A stretch of 64,000 nucleotides of DNA from Neobacillus sp. SuZ13. GTDB taxonomy: Bacteria; Bacillota; Bacilli; Bacillales; Cytobacillaceae. Positions 1-8,440 of this stretch are shown piece after piece (within the stretch, counting starts at the first letter, position 1; each line of letters starts with the position of its first letter). The position numbers were made by a program, and so were the translations under genes. The notes under the pieces were generated by a model, which searched no databases, was not told the origin of the DNA, and saw only the letters and a list, made by a program, of their open reading frames with translations. The stretch lies in assembly GCF_030123365.1 (NCBI RefSeq), contig NZ_CP126107.1, positions 2,155,501 through 2,219,500 of the forward strand, read 5' to 3'.

Positions 1-444
1 CGTCAAGTATCTGAAGGAGCAGTGCTTCATGCGAACTACCTCCGTAAAAAACTTGAACCGTATTTTGATGCTCCGTATTCACAAGTTTGTAAACATGAAT
101 TTGTCTTATCCGGTTCTAGACAGAAAAAGCTGGGTGTAAGAACACTTGATATGGCAAAAAGGCTCCTTGATTTTGGTTATCATCCACCGACCATCTACTT
201 CCCGCTAAATGTTGAGGAGTGTTTGATGATTGAACCTACAGAAACGGAATCAAAGGAAACAATGGATGCCTTTGCAGATGTAATGATAAAAATTGCCAAA
301 GAAGTAGAAGAAAACCCAGAGATTGTGTTAGAAGCACCACACACGACAGTCATCGGCCGGTTGGATGAAGTACAAGCGGCGAGACAACCAATCTTACGCT
401 ATATAATAGAAGAAACTGATCAGAAAGTAACAGTAAAATCTTAA
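1..444 (+). CDS. gcvPB: Glycine dehydrogenase (decarboxylating) subunit 2, C-terminal part
   Basis: This is the 3' end of the P-protein subunit of the glycine cleavage system, which decarboxylates glycine with PLP and passes the aminomethyl group to lipoyl GcvH. The frame is open from base 1, so the gene begins outside the window and only about 147 C-terminal residues are seen. The segment [12 protein letters not shown], then CKHEFVLSG and the [19 protein letters not shown] stretch are typical of the GcvPB C-terminal domain; the PLP lysine lies upstream. The lipoate and one-carbon genes that follow fit the same pathway. Family assignment is firm. Confidence 0.93.
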   Translation, partial: RQVSEGAVLHANYLRKKLEPYFDAPYSQVCKHEFVLSGSRQKKLGVRTLDMAKRLLDFGYHPPTIYFPLNVEECLMIEPTETESKETMDAFADVMIKIAKEVEENPEIVLEAPHTTVIGRLDEVQAARQPILRYIIEETDQKVTVKS

Positions 445-460
445 ACGAATGATGATTGAA

Positions 461-525
461 CCACTAGGAATGAAGAAATGAAGATAATTAACCTTCTTAT
501 GATCTCATTCTTGGTGGTTTATTAA
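461..525 (+). terminator. Long hairpin after gcvPB, probable terminator
   Basis: The arms CCACTAGGAATGA (461-473) and TCATTCTTGGTGG (505-517) pair, with a second small GAAG/CTTC stem inside, followed by a modest T-rich tail (TTTATTAAAT). It sits between gcvPB and lipA. The tail is weak, so termination may be partial. Confidence 0.5.
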
Positions 526-564
526 ATACTAAAAATCTAATGTCTGTTCTTAGGAGTGATAGAC

Positions 565-1440
565 ATGTCTACTAATGTTCGCAAACCAGAATGGTTAAAA
601 ATAAAACTAAATACAAATGAACAATATACAGGCCTAAAAAAAATGATGCGTGAAAAAAATCTTCATACCGTCTGTGAAGAAGCCAAATGTCCCAATATTC
701 ATGAATGCTGGGCGGAACGGAAAACAGCGACTTTTATGATATTAGGAAGTATTTGTACACGGGCCTGCCGGTTTTGTGCGGTTCAAACAGGCCTGCCGAC
801 AGAATTGGATTGGGAAGAACCAGAGCGTGTTGCAGATTCAGTGGAAAAAATGGGCCTTAAGCATGTCGTGATTACCGCAGTTGCTCGTGATGACTTAAAA
901 GATGGCGGTGCAGGGGTATTTGCAGAAACGATAAGAGCCATAAGACGTCGAAATCCATTTTGCAGCATTGAAGTCCTTCCGTCCGATATGAAAGGTGAAT
1001 ATGAAAACTTAAAAACATTAATGGATGCAAGGCCAGATATTTTAAATCACAATATTGAGACCGTCAAACGGTTATCACCAAGTATTCGGGCACGGGCAAC
1101 GTATGAACGTTCCTTAGAACTTTTACGCCGGGCCAAAGAAATGTATACAACTATTCCAACAAAATCAAGTATTATGATCGGTCTTGGGGAAACAAAGGAA
1201 GAAATCATCGAAACGATGGACGATCTTCGAGCGAACCATGTGGATATAATGACAATTGGTCAATATTTGCAGCCAACGAAACATCATTTAAAAGTTCAAA
1301 AGTATTGGAGTCCACAAGAGTTTGAGGAACTAAAAACGATCGCCATGTCAAAAGGATTTAGTCACTGCGAGGCCGGTCCTCTTGTTCGCTCCTCTTATCA
1401 TGCGGACGAACAGGTCAATGCCGCAACCAAAACAGTGTAA
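565..1440 (+). CDS. lipA: Lipoyl synthase
   Basis: Radical-SAM enzyme that inserts two sulfurs into protein-bound octanoyl groups to make lipoyl cofactors for GcvH and the 2-oxoacid dehydrogenases. The auxiliary 4Fe-4S ligands are visible as [12 protein letters not shown] and the radical-SAM cluster as CTRACRFC (CX3CX2C). The conserved RSSY ending ([10 protein letters not shown]) is present. The start is taken at ATG 565, 8 nt after AGGAG at 552-556; an in-frame GTG at 556 lies inside that ribosome binding site. The length of 291 residues is normal. In many Bacillus genomes lipA stands alone, so its position beside gcvPB, with lpd downstream, is notable and may mark a second copy dedicated to glycine cleavage (inference). 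Confidence 0.95.
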   Translation: MSTNVRKPEWLKIKLNTNEQYTGLKKMMREKNLHTVCEEAKCPNIHECWAERKTATFMILGSICTRACRFCAVQTGLPTELDWEEPERVADSVEKMGLKHVVITAVARDDLKDGGAGVFAETIRAIRRRNPFCSIEVLPSDMKGEYENLKTLMDARPDILNHNIETVKRLSPSIRARATYERSLELLRRAKEMYTTIPTKSSIMIGLGETKEEIIETMDDLRANHVDIMTIGQYLQPTKHHLKVQKYWSPQEFEELKTIAMSKGFSHCEAGPLVRSSYHADEQVNAATKTV

Positions 1441-1468
1441 TGAAATTGGCATTAGGAGAAGAAGGTCG

Positions 1469-1774
1469 ATGATGATAAAAATGACAGAAGCGGCCATTAA
1501 CAAACTTAAAGAAATGGTGGCCAGTGAAAATTTAAATCCTCGGATTGATGCCGAAATTAGCGGCGGATGCGGAATATCTGTTAAGTTTTCGATTGTATTT
1601 GATGAACCTAGGCGAAACGATTTATGTATAGGGATGGAAGGGATCCAAATTCAAATAGACCGCTTTACAAAACGCTATTTAGATGAAGAAACGCATATTG
1701 ACTATAGCGAAGAACAAGGTTTTGTAGTTGGGGAAAGCTTGGCCTCTAGTGCATGTGCCATTCCAATCGATTAA
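1469..1774 (+). CDS. HesB/IscA-like small protein (iron-sulfur related)
   Basis: A protein of about 101 residues of the HesB/YqkB type, related to A-type Fe-S carriers. MTEAAINKLKEMV at the start and ISGGCGISVKF in the middle fit the fold. Classical A-type carriers end with a CGC-type motif; this one ends SSACAIPID with a single Cys, so two of the usual three cluster ligands are missing. Tandem ATGs occur at 1469 and 1472 behind AGGAG (1454-1458) and GAAGG (1461-1465); 1469 is chosen. Its place between lipA and lpd suggests a role in supplying or repairing the LipA clusters, which is inference. Confidence 0.7.
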   Translation: MMIKMTEAAINKLKEMVASENLNPRIDAEISGGCGISVKFSIVFDEPRRNDLCIGMEGIQIQIDRFTKRYLDEETHIDYSEEQGFVVGESLASSACAIPID

Positions 1775-1866
1775 TCGGATAGAGAAGCTTATAACTATAA
1801 AGGAAAGTTTCAGCAGTTTTATAGCAAGTTTTCCGATAGATATAATGTTAAGAGGAGATAACGAAC

Positions 1867-3267
1867 ATGACAAAAGAATATGATGTCGTAATTATCGGTG
1901 GTGGCACGGGTGGGTACGTGGCTGCCATTCGCGCTTCACAATTAGGTTTAAGAGCGGCCGTTATTGAAAAAGGAAAAATCGGTGGAACTTGCCTTCACGC
2001 TGGTTGTATTCCGAGTAAGGCCCTATTAAGAAGTGCAGAAGTATTCGCTCAAACAAAGCATGCAGATAAGTATGGTGTAATCGCCCCTGTAGTTGGTCTT
2101 AATTTTTCAAAAGTTCAGGCCCGAAAAGAAGAAATTACGGACCGCCTATATAAAGGTGTCCAACATTTAATGAAAAAAGGAAAGATCGATGTTTATGATG
2201 GAAAGGGAAGTATTACACAGACAAAAGATGTGTTAGTCGATTTGAATAATGGTGAAGGGGAAGTCCTTTTAAGCCCTAAAAATATTTTAATTGCCACAGG
2301 ATCCCGTCCAAGAACACTTCCAGGCCTTGAAGTGGATGAGAAGTATGTGATGACATCGGATGAAGCGCTAAAAATGGAGAAACTTCCGGGTACTATCATT
2401 ATCGTTGGCGGCGGTGTAATTGGAATTGAATGGGCATCGATGCTTTCGGACTTCGGCGTCCAAGTTACCGTAATTGAATATGCCGATCGTATTTTACCAA
2501 CAGAGGATACAGATATTTCAAAGGAAGTACAGCGTTTAATGAAGAAAAAAGGAGTAAAAATCGTTACTGGAGCAAAAGTGCTTCCGGAAACGCTGGAAAA
2601 AGGTGAGGGTGTTTCCATTAAGGCGGAGCATAAAGGCAAAGAAACAACATTTTCTGCAGACAAACTTTTGGTATCTGTAGGGCGCTCTCCAAATACAGAA
2701 GGTTTTGGCCTTGAAAAAACGGCCGTTGAACTAAGTCCGATTTTTATTAAAACAAATGAGTTCTACCAAACAAATGAACCGAACATTTACGCGATTGGTG
2801 ATGTTATTGGCGGCTTGCAGCTTGCCCATGCTGCTTCACATGAAGGGATCATAGCTATTGAACATATGGCAGGTAAAACTCCAAAACTACTTGATTCAAA
2901 CCTTATTGCCAGATGTACCTATTGCAGTCCTGAAGTAGCGAGTGTCGGACTCACAGAGGAATCAGCAAAGGAAAAGGGATATCGAGTGAAAGTTGGTAAA
3001 TTCTCCTTCCGTGCAATTGGAAAGGCATTGGTTTTTGGTGAATCAGACGGATTTGTCAAACTAGTTGTTGAGGAAGGAACGAACCAGCTTTTAGGAGCCC
3101 ATATGGTAGGTCCTCACGTAACGGATATGATAACGGAGGCTGGGCTTGCATGTGTATTGAATGCAACAGCAATGGATATTGCACATACGATACACCCGCA
3201 CCCTACATTAGCCGAAGCAATAGGTGAAGCAGCCCTTGCTGTGTATGGACAGGAAATTCATGCCTAA
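1867..3267 (+). CDS. lpdA: Dihydrolipoyl dehydrogenase (E3 / L-protein)
   Basis: FAD/NAD disulfide oxidoreductase that reoxidises dihydrolipoyl groups in glycine cleavage or 2-oxoacid dehydrogenase complexes. The N-terminal FAD dinucleotide fold (VVIIGGGTGGYVAAI) is followed by the redox-active disulfide TCLHAGCIPSKA, a second NAD fold (IIIVGGGVIGIEWA), the FAD site YAIGDVIGG, and the C-terminal dimer-interface His-Glu pair (HPHPTLAEAIGEA). The length is 466 residues. The ATG at 1867 follows AGAGGAGATAACGAAC. The gene context (gcvPB, lipA, purU) favours a glycine-cleavage role. Confidence 0.95.
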   Translation: MTKEYDVVIIGGGTGGYVAAIRASQLGLRAAVIEKGKIGGTCLHAGCIPSKALLRSAEVFAQTKHADKYGVIAPVVGLNFSKVQARKEEITDRLYKGVQHLMKKGKIDVYDGKGSITQTKDVLVDLNNGEGEVLLSPKNILIATGSRPRTLPGLEVDEKYVMTSDEALKMEKLPGTIIIVGGGVIGIEWASMLSDFGVQVTVIEYADRILPTEDTDISKEVQRLMKKKGVKIVTGAKVLPETLEKGEGVSIKAEHKGKETTFSADKLLVSVGRSPNTEGFGLEKTAVELSPIFIKTNEFYQTNEPNIYAIGDVIGGLQLAHAASHEGIIAIEHMAGKTPKLLDSNLIARCTYCSPEVASVGLTEESAKEKGYRVKVGKFSFRAIGKALVFGESDGFVKLVVEEGTNQLLGAHMVGPHVTDMITEAGLACVLNATAMDIAHTIHPHPTLAEAIGEAALAVYGQEIHA

Positions 3268-3333
3268 CCCATTACGAAGGTATTAGCCCTTCTATAATAC
3301 ATAATTAATAACCTTAAGGATGGTGTATCAGCG

Positions 3334-4203
3334 GTGATCACAAAATCAAAGCCCAACCGGGCAAAATTACTAATTTCATGTAGGGAAAAGCCGGGTATTA
3401 TCTCGACTGTCACGAATTTTTTATTAGAACACAAAGCCAATATTGTCCATTTTGACCAACATACAACAGATCCAAGAGCAGGTATGTTTTTTATGAGAAT
3501 CGAGTTCGAGTTGGAAGAATTTGATTCTTCTATTAAAAAGCTTGAAGAAGATTTACATGAGATCGCGAGGGAACATGCCTTAGATTGGCAGTTGAGTAAT
3601 AATGAAAAAAGAAAGCGGATGGCCATCTTTGTTTCGAAAACTGATCATTGTCTAAACGAACTTCTTTGGCGCTGGAAATCCAATGAAATTTCAGTAGATA
3701 TCCCAATGGTAATTAGTAATCATACTATTTTAAAAGATATAGTTGAAAGTTATGGCATCCCTTTTTATCATATCCCTATGTCTCACGAAACGAAAGAAGA
3801 TGCCGAACAGAAAGCATTAGAATTAATGAAAGGGAAGGTGGACTTAATAGTCCTCGCAAGGTATATGCAGATACTTTCCCCTAACTTTATTTCAAAGTAT
3901 CCTAATCAAATTATCAACATACATCATTCATTCTTGCCGGCATTTGTTGGCGCAAATCCTTACGTGAGAGCGTTTAACCGTGGTGTGAAGTTAATCGGTG
4001 CAACCGCACATTACGTTACGAATGATCTTGATGAAGGACCAATTATTGAACAGGATGTACAGCGAATCAACCAACGTTATACAGCAGAGGATTTAAAGAC
4101 CGCGGGGCGTCATGTGGAAAGAAGAGTTCTTGCTGAAGCAGTTTCCTGGCATGTTGAGGATAAGGTACTTGTTCATGGTAATAAAACGATTGTATTTGCT
4201 TAA
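3334..4203 (+). CDS. purU: Formyltetrahydrofolate deformylase
   Basis: Hydrolyses 10-formyl-THF to formate and THF. An N-terminal ACT domain (about residues 8-85, with KPGIISTVTNFLLEHKANIV) is followed by a formyltransferase-type domain. The catalytic region INIHHSFLPAFVGANPY and the later DLDEGPIIEQDV contain the expected Asn, His and Asp. Translation probably starts at GTG 3334 after AAGGATGG at 3316-3323. The 289-residue length is normal. Downstream of glycine-cleavage genes it could balance one-carbon units made from glycine. A TATAAT at 3293-3298 suggests a promoter of its own. Confidence 0.92.
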   Translation: MITKSKPNRAKLLISCREKPGIISTVTNFLLEHKANIVHFDQHTTDPRAGMFFMRIEFELEEFDSSIKKLEEDLHEIAREHALDWQLSNNEKRKRMAIFVSKTDHCLNELLWRWKSNEISVDIPMVISNHTILKDIVESYGIPFYHIPMSHETKEDAEQKALELMKGKVDLIVLARYMQILSPNFISKYPNQIINIHHSFLPAFVGANPYVRAFNRGVKLIGATAHYVTNDLDEGPIIEQDVQRINQRYTAEDLKTAGRHVERRVLAEAVSWHVEDKVLVHGNKTIVFA

Positions 4204-4224
4204 GATTATAAGGAGAGGGTGCCA

Positions 4225-4440
4225 TTGCCAGGAAATGAACTTGTAGGGGACTTGATTAATATCCTTTTAGCTATTCTTTGGATATGGATTTTTCTTCAAA
4301 ATAAACGAAAGCGTACGGTAAACCACGCACATGTTTTTCTGTTTGTTCTAGCAGTGGGGATATTACTTAATTCATTTTATGAAGCAATCAATAGTTGGTG
4401 GGTTTTTGGAACAGGGTTAAATGTAGATTGGTTTAAATAG
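4225..4440 (+). CDS. Small two-helix membrane protein, function unknown
   Basis: A peptide of about 71 residues with two predicted membrane helices (DLINILLAILWIWIFLQ, then VFLFVLAVGILLNSFY) joined by a basic loop (KRKRT), ending in a Trp-rich tail. AAGGAG at 4210-4215 gives good spacing to a TTG start at 4225; a GTG at 4219 would be too close. It lies 21 nt after purU and ahead of a strong terminator, so it probably closes that operon. I do not recognise a family. Confidence 0.55.
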   Translation: MPGNELVGDLINILLAILWIWIFLQNKRKRTVNHAHVFLFVLAVGILLNSFYEAINSWWVFGTGLNVDWFK

Positions 4441-4477
4441 ATTATTAGTTAAGCAAAAATTAGAGGATTTAATGGTT

Positions 4478-4520
4478 AAAATCTCGCTTTCTATTATGGA
4501 AGGCGAGATTTTTATTTTTG
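4478..4520 (+). terminator. Rho-independent terminator
   Basis: Stem AAATCTCGC / GCGAGATTT with a 15-nt loop, followed by TTTATTTTTG. Its loop closely resembles that of the terminator at 36188-36226 (see findings). Confidence 0.85.
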
Positions 4521-4890
4521 TTAGAATAGAGATGGTGAAAAATTAGATATCATAAGACCAATTCCTACCACTTCAGGACCGGTTCAGAGGTGACAAATAT
4601 TTCCGTACTATCTAGGCATTTTTTTTATGGCAGTAAAAAGCAAAAGAAAAGGCAGGAAGACGGTATTTTATAAAAAAATGTAACAAATACTTTACTCTCC
4701 CTTTATACGGATATAAAAATTAGTGTTGTCCTAAATTTACATCTGATGGATAAATAAAATAGCAAATTGGAAAGATAAATTAACTAAAAGGGGATACTTT
4801 ATGATTTGTTCAAGTACACTTAATGGATTCTGTTCTAAGAGATAGAAACCAGTGTCTTTTAACAACAATATAAGTAAACAGGAGATTTAC
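4521..4890. other. Intergenic region before the DUF421 gene
   Basis: AT-rich, with no convincing gene. A possible promoter (TTTACT at 4691-4696, TATAAA at 4712-4717, spacer only 15 nt) precedes the DUF421 gene. Nothing else is recognised. Confidence 0.4.
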
Positions 4891-5595
4891 ATGGAAGATA
4901 CAATTATACCAATTCTGAGAACAGGTTTCAGCTTTATGCTTTTAATTCTCGTTACTCTGGCTATTGGAAAGCACATTAACTCTCATAAAAACCACTATAG
5001 CTTTGCCTTATCCGTTACGATTGGTTCCTTCATAGCTAACATGGGGTTTGATACGAATTTAAAGTTCAAAGAAATGCTAATTTCATTTCTTGTATTAGTT
5101 TTAATGTTTTATTTGTTCATGGTGTTATCTTCTAGGAGTCGAGGTTTTAGAAGATGGTTATCTGGCAGACCTACCGTGCTAATAGAAAAAGGAAAATTAC
5201 TAGACAAGAATATGAAGAAGGTAAAGTTCTCGATTGATGACCTTAATCAGCTTTTGAGGGAAAAGGATATCTTTAATATATTTGAAGTTGAATACGCATT
5301 GCTAGAAGTGAACGGGGAATTATCCATTCTTAAAAAGACACCGTTTAAAAATGTAATAAATAAAGATTTAAATTTGCCCATTTCATCAGAGGCGCTGCCA
5401 GTTGAACTAATTATGGATGGTGAAATCATCCAAAAGAATGCTACCGGCATCTATAACCGTGAGTGGATTGAAGCTGAATTCAAAAGAAGAAATTTACGAA
5501 TAGAAGAAATTTATTATGCTGTAGTCAATAGTAATGGTTACCTTTTTGTAGATAAATATGAAGATAAACTAATTTCACCTACAGATGTTGAATAA
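4891..5595 (+). CDS. DUF421 (YetF-family) membrane protein
   Basis: A 234-residue protein of the DUF421 family common in Bacillus. Three N-terminal membrane segments (about residues 10-27, 36-52, 59-80) are followed by a cytoplasmic domain with the family block GRPTVLIEKGKLLDKNM, LNQLLREKDIFNIFEVEYALLE and LSILKK. ATG 4891 lies 6 nt after AGGAG at 4880-4884; the frame extends upstream without a better start. Family members are linked to spore or envelope functions, but the biochemical role is unknown. It stands alone. Confidence 0.85.
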   Translation: MEDTIIPILRTGFSFMLLILVTLAIGKHINSHKNHYSFALSVTIGSFIANMGFDTNLKFKEMLISFLVLVLMFYLFMVLSSRSRGFRRWLSGRPTVLIEKGKLLDKNMKKVKFSIDDLNQLLREKDIFNIFEVEYALLEVNGELSILKKTPFKNVINKDLNLPISSEALPVELIMDGEIIQKNATGIYNREWIEAEFKRRNLRIEEIYYAVVNSNGYLFVDKYEDKLISPTDVE

Positions 5596-5987
5596 TTTGA
5601 AAAATCTAATTAATAATAAGGTGTGTAAAAGGATACCATAATTCAACTCCGAAATCTCCTGACCCTTGAGTACTTTCTTAGATACCCTTGCCGGTCTAAT
5701 AAAGGTTTTGGGAATCGCTCGAATTCCAGGCAGCCCATTCATTTATGTGGAACGGAAGAATGCTGTTTAGCGAAAGGAACTAATAAAAAAGATTTCAAAA
5801 CTCTATTGATGGAGTATTGATGAAAGGAGGAATTGTGAGGGGACGGCCGTAGTTAAGGAGAGGGGACTATACCCATTGAAGTCATCTCTCCTTATTTAGA
5901 TAGTTCTATGAACTGGAAAAAGGATCATAAAATCATGAAATTTTTTCAATCCATTGCGATACTAAGACAGTAAATTACCCTCTCAAT
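5596..5987. other. Intergenic region with an inverted repeat
   Basis: No acceptable start/RBS-supported gene was found. An inverted repeat with 15-nt arms (5854-5868 TAAGGAGAGGGGACT; 5880-5894 AGTCATCTCTCCTTA, two mismatches, 11-nt loop) is present. It has no real T tail and might be a weak terminator or protein site. A short open frame ending near 5820 contains a Cys-rich GTEECCLAKG string but has no start codon, so I treat it as non-coding or a relic. Confidence 0.35.
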
Positions 5988-6722
5988 TTATTTTTCCCTG
6001 ACAATCAGGGCTGAAATCCAGCCTTCAATCCCGTTTGGGGTTTGAACTTTTAACCACTTTATTCCTTTGGAATCTACTTGTTCTTCATTCAAAAAGTGCA
6101 TTATTTCTCCATTTGTAATAGTGTATAGATGGGACGCTTTTAGTGTGGGAGCATTACGAATATTTCCGCCTTCTTCATATTTCTTATTTAAAATTAATTC
6201 TTTTCGTTCAGGTGAAGCCACGGATGCTTGTCTGGGCACATGTTCTTGGTTTAACCATACCTCAGCTTTCTTCCATTTTTGTGTATACCACTCATTTGGA
6301 TTGTTGATGATTGCAGCAGTAAGCAAGATCACTAGAGTTATGACAGAATAGAAGGTCCATCTTTTAATCCTTGTCTTATTCCTTTTCCGTTTCATGGAAA
6401 GCTGAATGATTTTGTTGAAAAAACTTTCGAACAAGGCAAACATTCCTTCAATGATATCAATCCAAACAGATATGCCAGCTTTTCCTGCTTCTCTCCGGCT
6501 TCTTTGCATCGTGCAAAGGAGTGCCATGATTGGGTAAGAAATGGGATAAAGCATTTTTTTCAACAAACGGCACAACAAGTTTAAGAAGGGAGGAACCATG
6601 TACAACAAAATCAGCCTTGCGAGCTGCAGGAACACAAAGAGAACCAAAAAAATACGCAACCATTCCGGAAGTACAGAAATAAGTGACCAGATCCAAAACA
6701 GCTGATTTAAAATGGATTCCAC
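5988..6722 (-). CDS. Membrane protein with C-terminal SH3b domain
   Basis: A 244-residue protein. Hydrophobic N-terminal helices (IWSLISVLPEWLRIFLVLFVFLQLARLILLY and a following re-entrant stretch) and another helix near residues 125-141 (FYSVITLVILLTAAII) precede an extracytoplasmic region. The last 60 residues are a bacterial SH3 domain (GGNIRNAPTLKASHLYTI, then WLKVQTPNGIEGWIS), usually a peptide- or wall-binding module. The start is GTG 6722 behind AAAGGAG. It begins 5 nt after the upstream gene's stop, so the two are co-transcribed. Function is unknown. Confidence 0.65.
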   Translation of the reverse strand: MESILNQLFWIWSLISVLPEWLRIFLVLFVFLQLARLILLYMVPPFLNLLCRLLKKMLYPISYPIMALLCTMQRSRREAGKAGISVWIDIIEGMFALFESFFNKIIQLSMKRKRNKTRIKRWTFYSVITLVILLTAAIINNPNEWYTQKWKKAEVWLNQEHVPRQASVASPERKELILNKKYEEGGNIRNAPTLKASHLYTITNGEIMHFLNEEQVDSKGIKWLKVQTPNGIEGWISALIVREK

Positions 6723-6727
6723 AATCG

Positions 6728-7648
6728 CTAATCTCCTTTATATAAATAGGATGAAAGTTCTCTCCTTGGACCAGCAATCTGTTTTTTTCTATTGATGTTT
6801 TCCAGATTGACGGGGAGATAGGGGAATAGTTTTTTTAGCTTGGCCAATCTTTGTTCTGCCTCGAACTGGTCAATAGTGTGATCGTTGATCAAGTTTAAAA
6901 GTTGTTTGTTTACCTCATATTTGAAGGCTTGATTTTGGCTAAACTCCGATTCCACTAACCGCTTTGCCATTTCATTCTTTTCTCCCAGCTTCCCTGCAGT
7001 GATAAAATCACCTGCTTGAAGGGCTTCTTTAATCGAGGCCGAAATCCGGCGCGCTTCCTCCAAGTCCAGAGCTTCTTGATAGGCGGATAGTTCTGCGTTC
7101 CGGTCTAAATCGGCGATCGCCTCATCATGGCGCTGGTCCCGAATACCTTGCCGGATCAAAACACGAACATTTCGAACCACAATACCAGCCTCTCTTAACA
7201 CCTTGACCAATCGCGAGGTTTGAAAAAATTCTTCAATATGTCTGGCAAAACTCAGATCCTCTTCAATAGGAAAAAATCTTGCTTCCGACTCCACCCAGAA
7301 GGGCAGATTATTGTTGAAAATGTTGCCAATTTCTCCTGCATTTTGTTGAACTAACCGTTCGGGGTGTTCAACGGCAATATCGATAAATAAATTGACAGAA
7401 AACCTTCTTCCTCTTGTTGCGGAAGGGACTTCCTCCTTGTAGGTGATGGTTTGCTGCTGCATATTGACAGTATAAACCCTATTATATTTGCCAATCCGCA
7501 ATTCACTTCGCGACAAACGCTCTCCATTTTTTACTGCATAGTATTCGTTGTGATTATTAACATAAACAAAGGCATAAGTCATTGACGACGCCGGTGGTTT
7601 TTCCAAAAAGCTAAATTTCACGTCTTTAACATCTTCAATAAATTGCAT
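6728..7648 (-). CDS. Hypothetical protein, partner of the SH3b membrane protein
   Basis: A soluble 306-residue protein I do not recognise. The N-terminal half is beta-rich (TYAFVYVNNHNEYYAVKNGERL and a VDIAVE-like core). The C-terminal half is charged and probably helical (ELSAYQEALDLEEARRISASIKEALQAGDF, then QFEAEQRLAKLKKLFPYLP). There is no signal peptide or membrane segment. GGAGG precedes ATG 7648. Tight coupling with the following membrane/SH3b gene suggests a two-component membrane-associated assembly, which is inference from order only. Confidence 0.6.
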   Translation of the reverse strand: MQFIEDVKDVKFSFLEKPPASSMTYAFVYVNNHNEYYAVKNGERLSRSELRIGKYNRVYTVNMQQQTITYKEEVPSATRGRRFSVNLFIDIAVEHPERLVQQNAGEIGNIFNNNLPFWVESEARFFPIEEDLSFARHIEEFFQTSRLVKVLREAGIVVRNVRVLIRQGIRDQRHDEAIADLDRNAELSAYQEALDLEEARRISASIKEALQAGDFITAGKLGEKNEMAKRLVESEFSQNQAFKYEVNKQLLNLINDHTIDQFEAEQRLAKLKKLFPYLPVNLENINRKKQIAGPRRELSSYLYKGD

Positions 7649-7964
7649 TAGGTTATTTCCTCCAGGTTTAGTATTTTCATTGAGAGATCACTTACCCTTG
7701 TCTCCATTCTATGCAATAAATCGGAAGAAAAGCCCCCAAAACTATCCGAAAAAATGGGGGATGAGGGAGTTGAAGTAACATAATTAAAAGATTTTCTTAT
7801 CTAAAACGGTGGTTTTGATTAATAGTATGTCATCTATTTACTACAATAAGAGTAAAAATCTGTTGCATTTCAGGCATACGAGATTAAGAGTTTTACTAAA
7901 TCAAAGGGGGCTAGATTGTAGCACAAGTTGCCATTGATGCACATGAATCTTTCTTAAATCATAT
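7649..7964. other. Intergenic region upstream of the sulfur island
   Basis: This AT-rich sequence between a divergent operon on the minus strand and the first leader-RNA element holds no gene or clear motif that I can support. Confidence 0.3.
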
Positions 7965-8084
7965 TTGACATATAGGAATTGTTTGATATAAAATGCAATT
8001 AATCAAATTAATTTTGTTAACCGACTAGGCAACTAGAGGATCTTAATTCAAGGCAACCTTTCTTGAATTGAGAGCCTTTTTTTT
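7965..8084 (+). promoter_or_regulatory. Promoter plus leader-RNA element 1
   Basis: TTGACA (7965-7970) and TATAAA (7987-7992) flank a spacer with ATAGGAATT (7972-7980), similar to a CymR-type operator core. The leader has a small hairpin with CTAG arms (8025-8028 / 8033-8036, loop GCAA). It is bracketed by GA and A and by CC/GG pairs, and is followed at once by a 15-bp terminator (8038-8052 / 8062-8076) with eight Ts. The hairpin's outer strand and the terminator's 5' arm overlap, so the two folds are mutually exclusive. It is the first of a tandem pair ahead of the DUF427 gene. Confidence 0.6.
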
Positions 8085-8238
8085 AAAACTTCTTCAAATG
8101 AAAGCCTAAATCTCCCTTAAAAGATAGCTGCAGCTGATTAATAGTTGGGGAAGTACTGATGGATATACCTTTTTCTTTAGTCTGTTCTTTAGTGCGTGGA
8201 TAATTTTGTGAAATATGGTAAAAATATTTATATTATAC

Positions 8239-8366
8239 TTGACTGATAGGAATTCACGGGTATAAGATGTTAGTAAATATTTGGTCAATTTATATGCCGA
8301 CTGGTTAACTGGAGGCTCTCAATTCAAGGTGAGGTTATCTTGAATTGAGGGCCTCTTAATTTTTTC
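8239..8366 (+). promoter_or_regulatory. Promoter plus leader-RNA element 2
   Basis: TTGACT (8239-8244) and TATAAG (8261-8266) are separated by a spacer starting GATAGGAATT. The leader hairpin has CTGG/CTGG arms (8301-8304 / 8309-8312), a TTAA loop, a GA/A internal loop and outer GCC/GGC pairs. A 17-bp terminator (8312-8328 / 8339-8355) with one wobble follows. It lies 75 nt upstream of the TTG start of the DUF427 gene, so it probably controls readthrough into that gene. Confidence 0.65.
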
Positions 8367-8440
8367 CATCAAAGAGAAAGGGAATAACGAACGGCCGCCA
8401 AAATCCTGGCGGAAATAACTAAAAACTGGAGGGAAGTAAA

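Noticed and set aside
5655..5820. Possible small Cys-containing gene in the intergenic region
   Set aside because: No start codon or ribosome binding site in frame; upstream stop shortly before.
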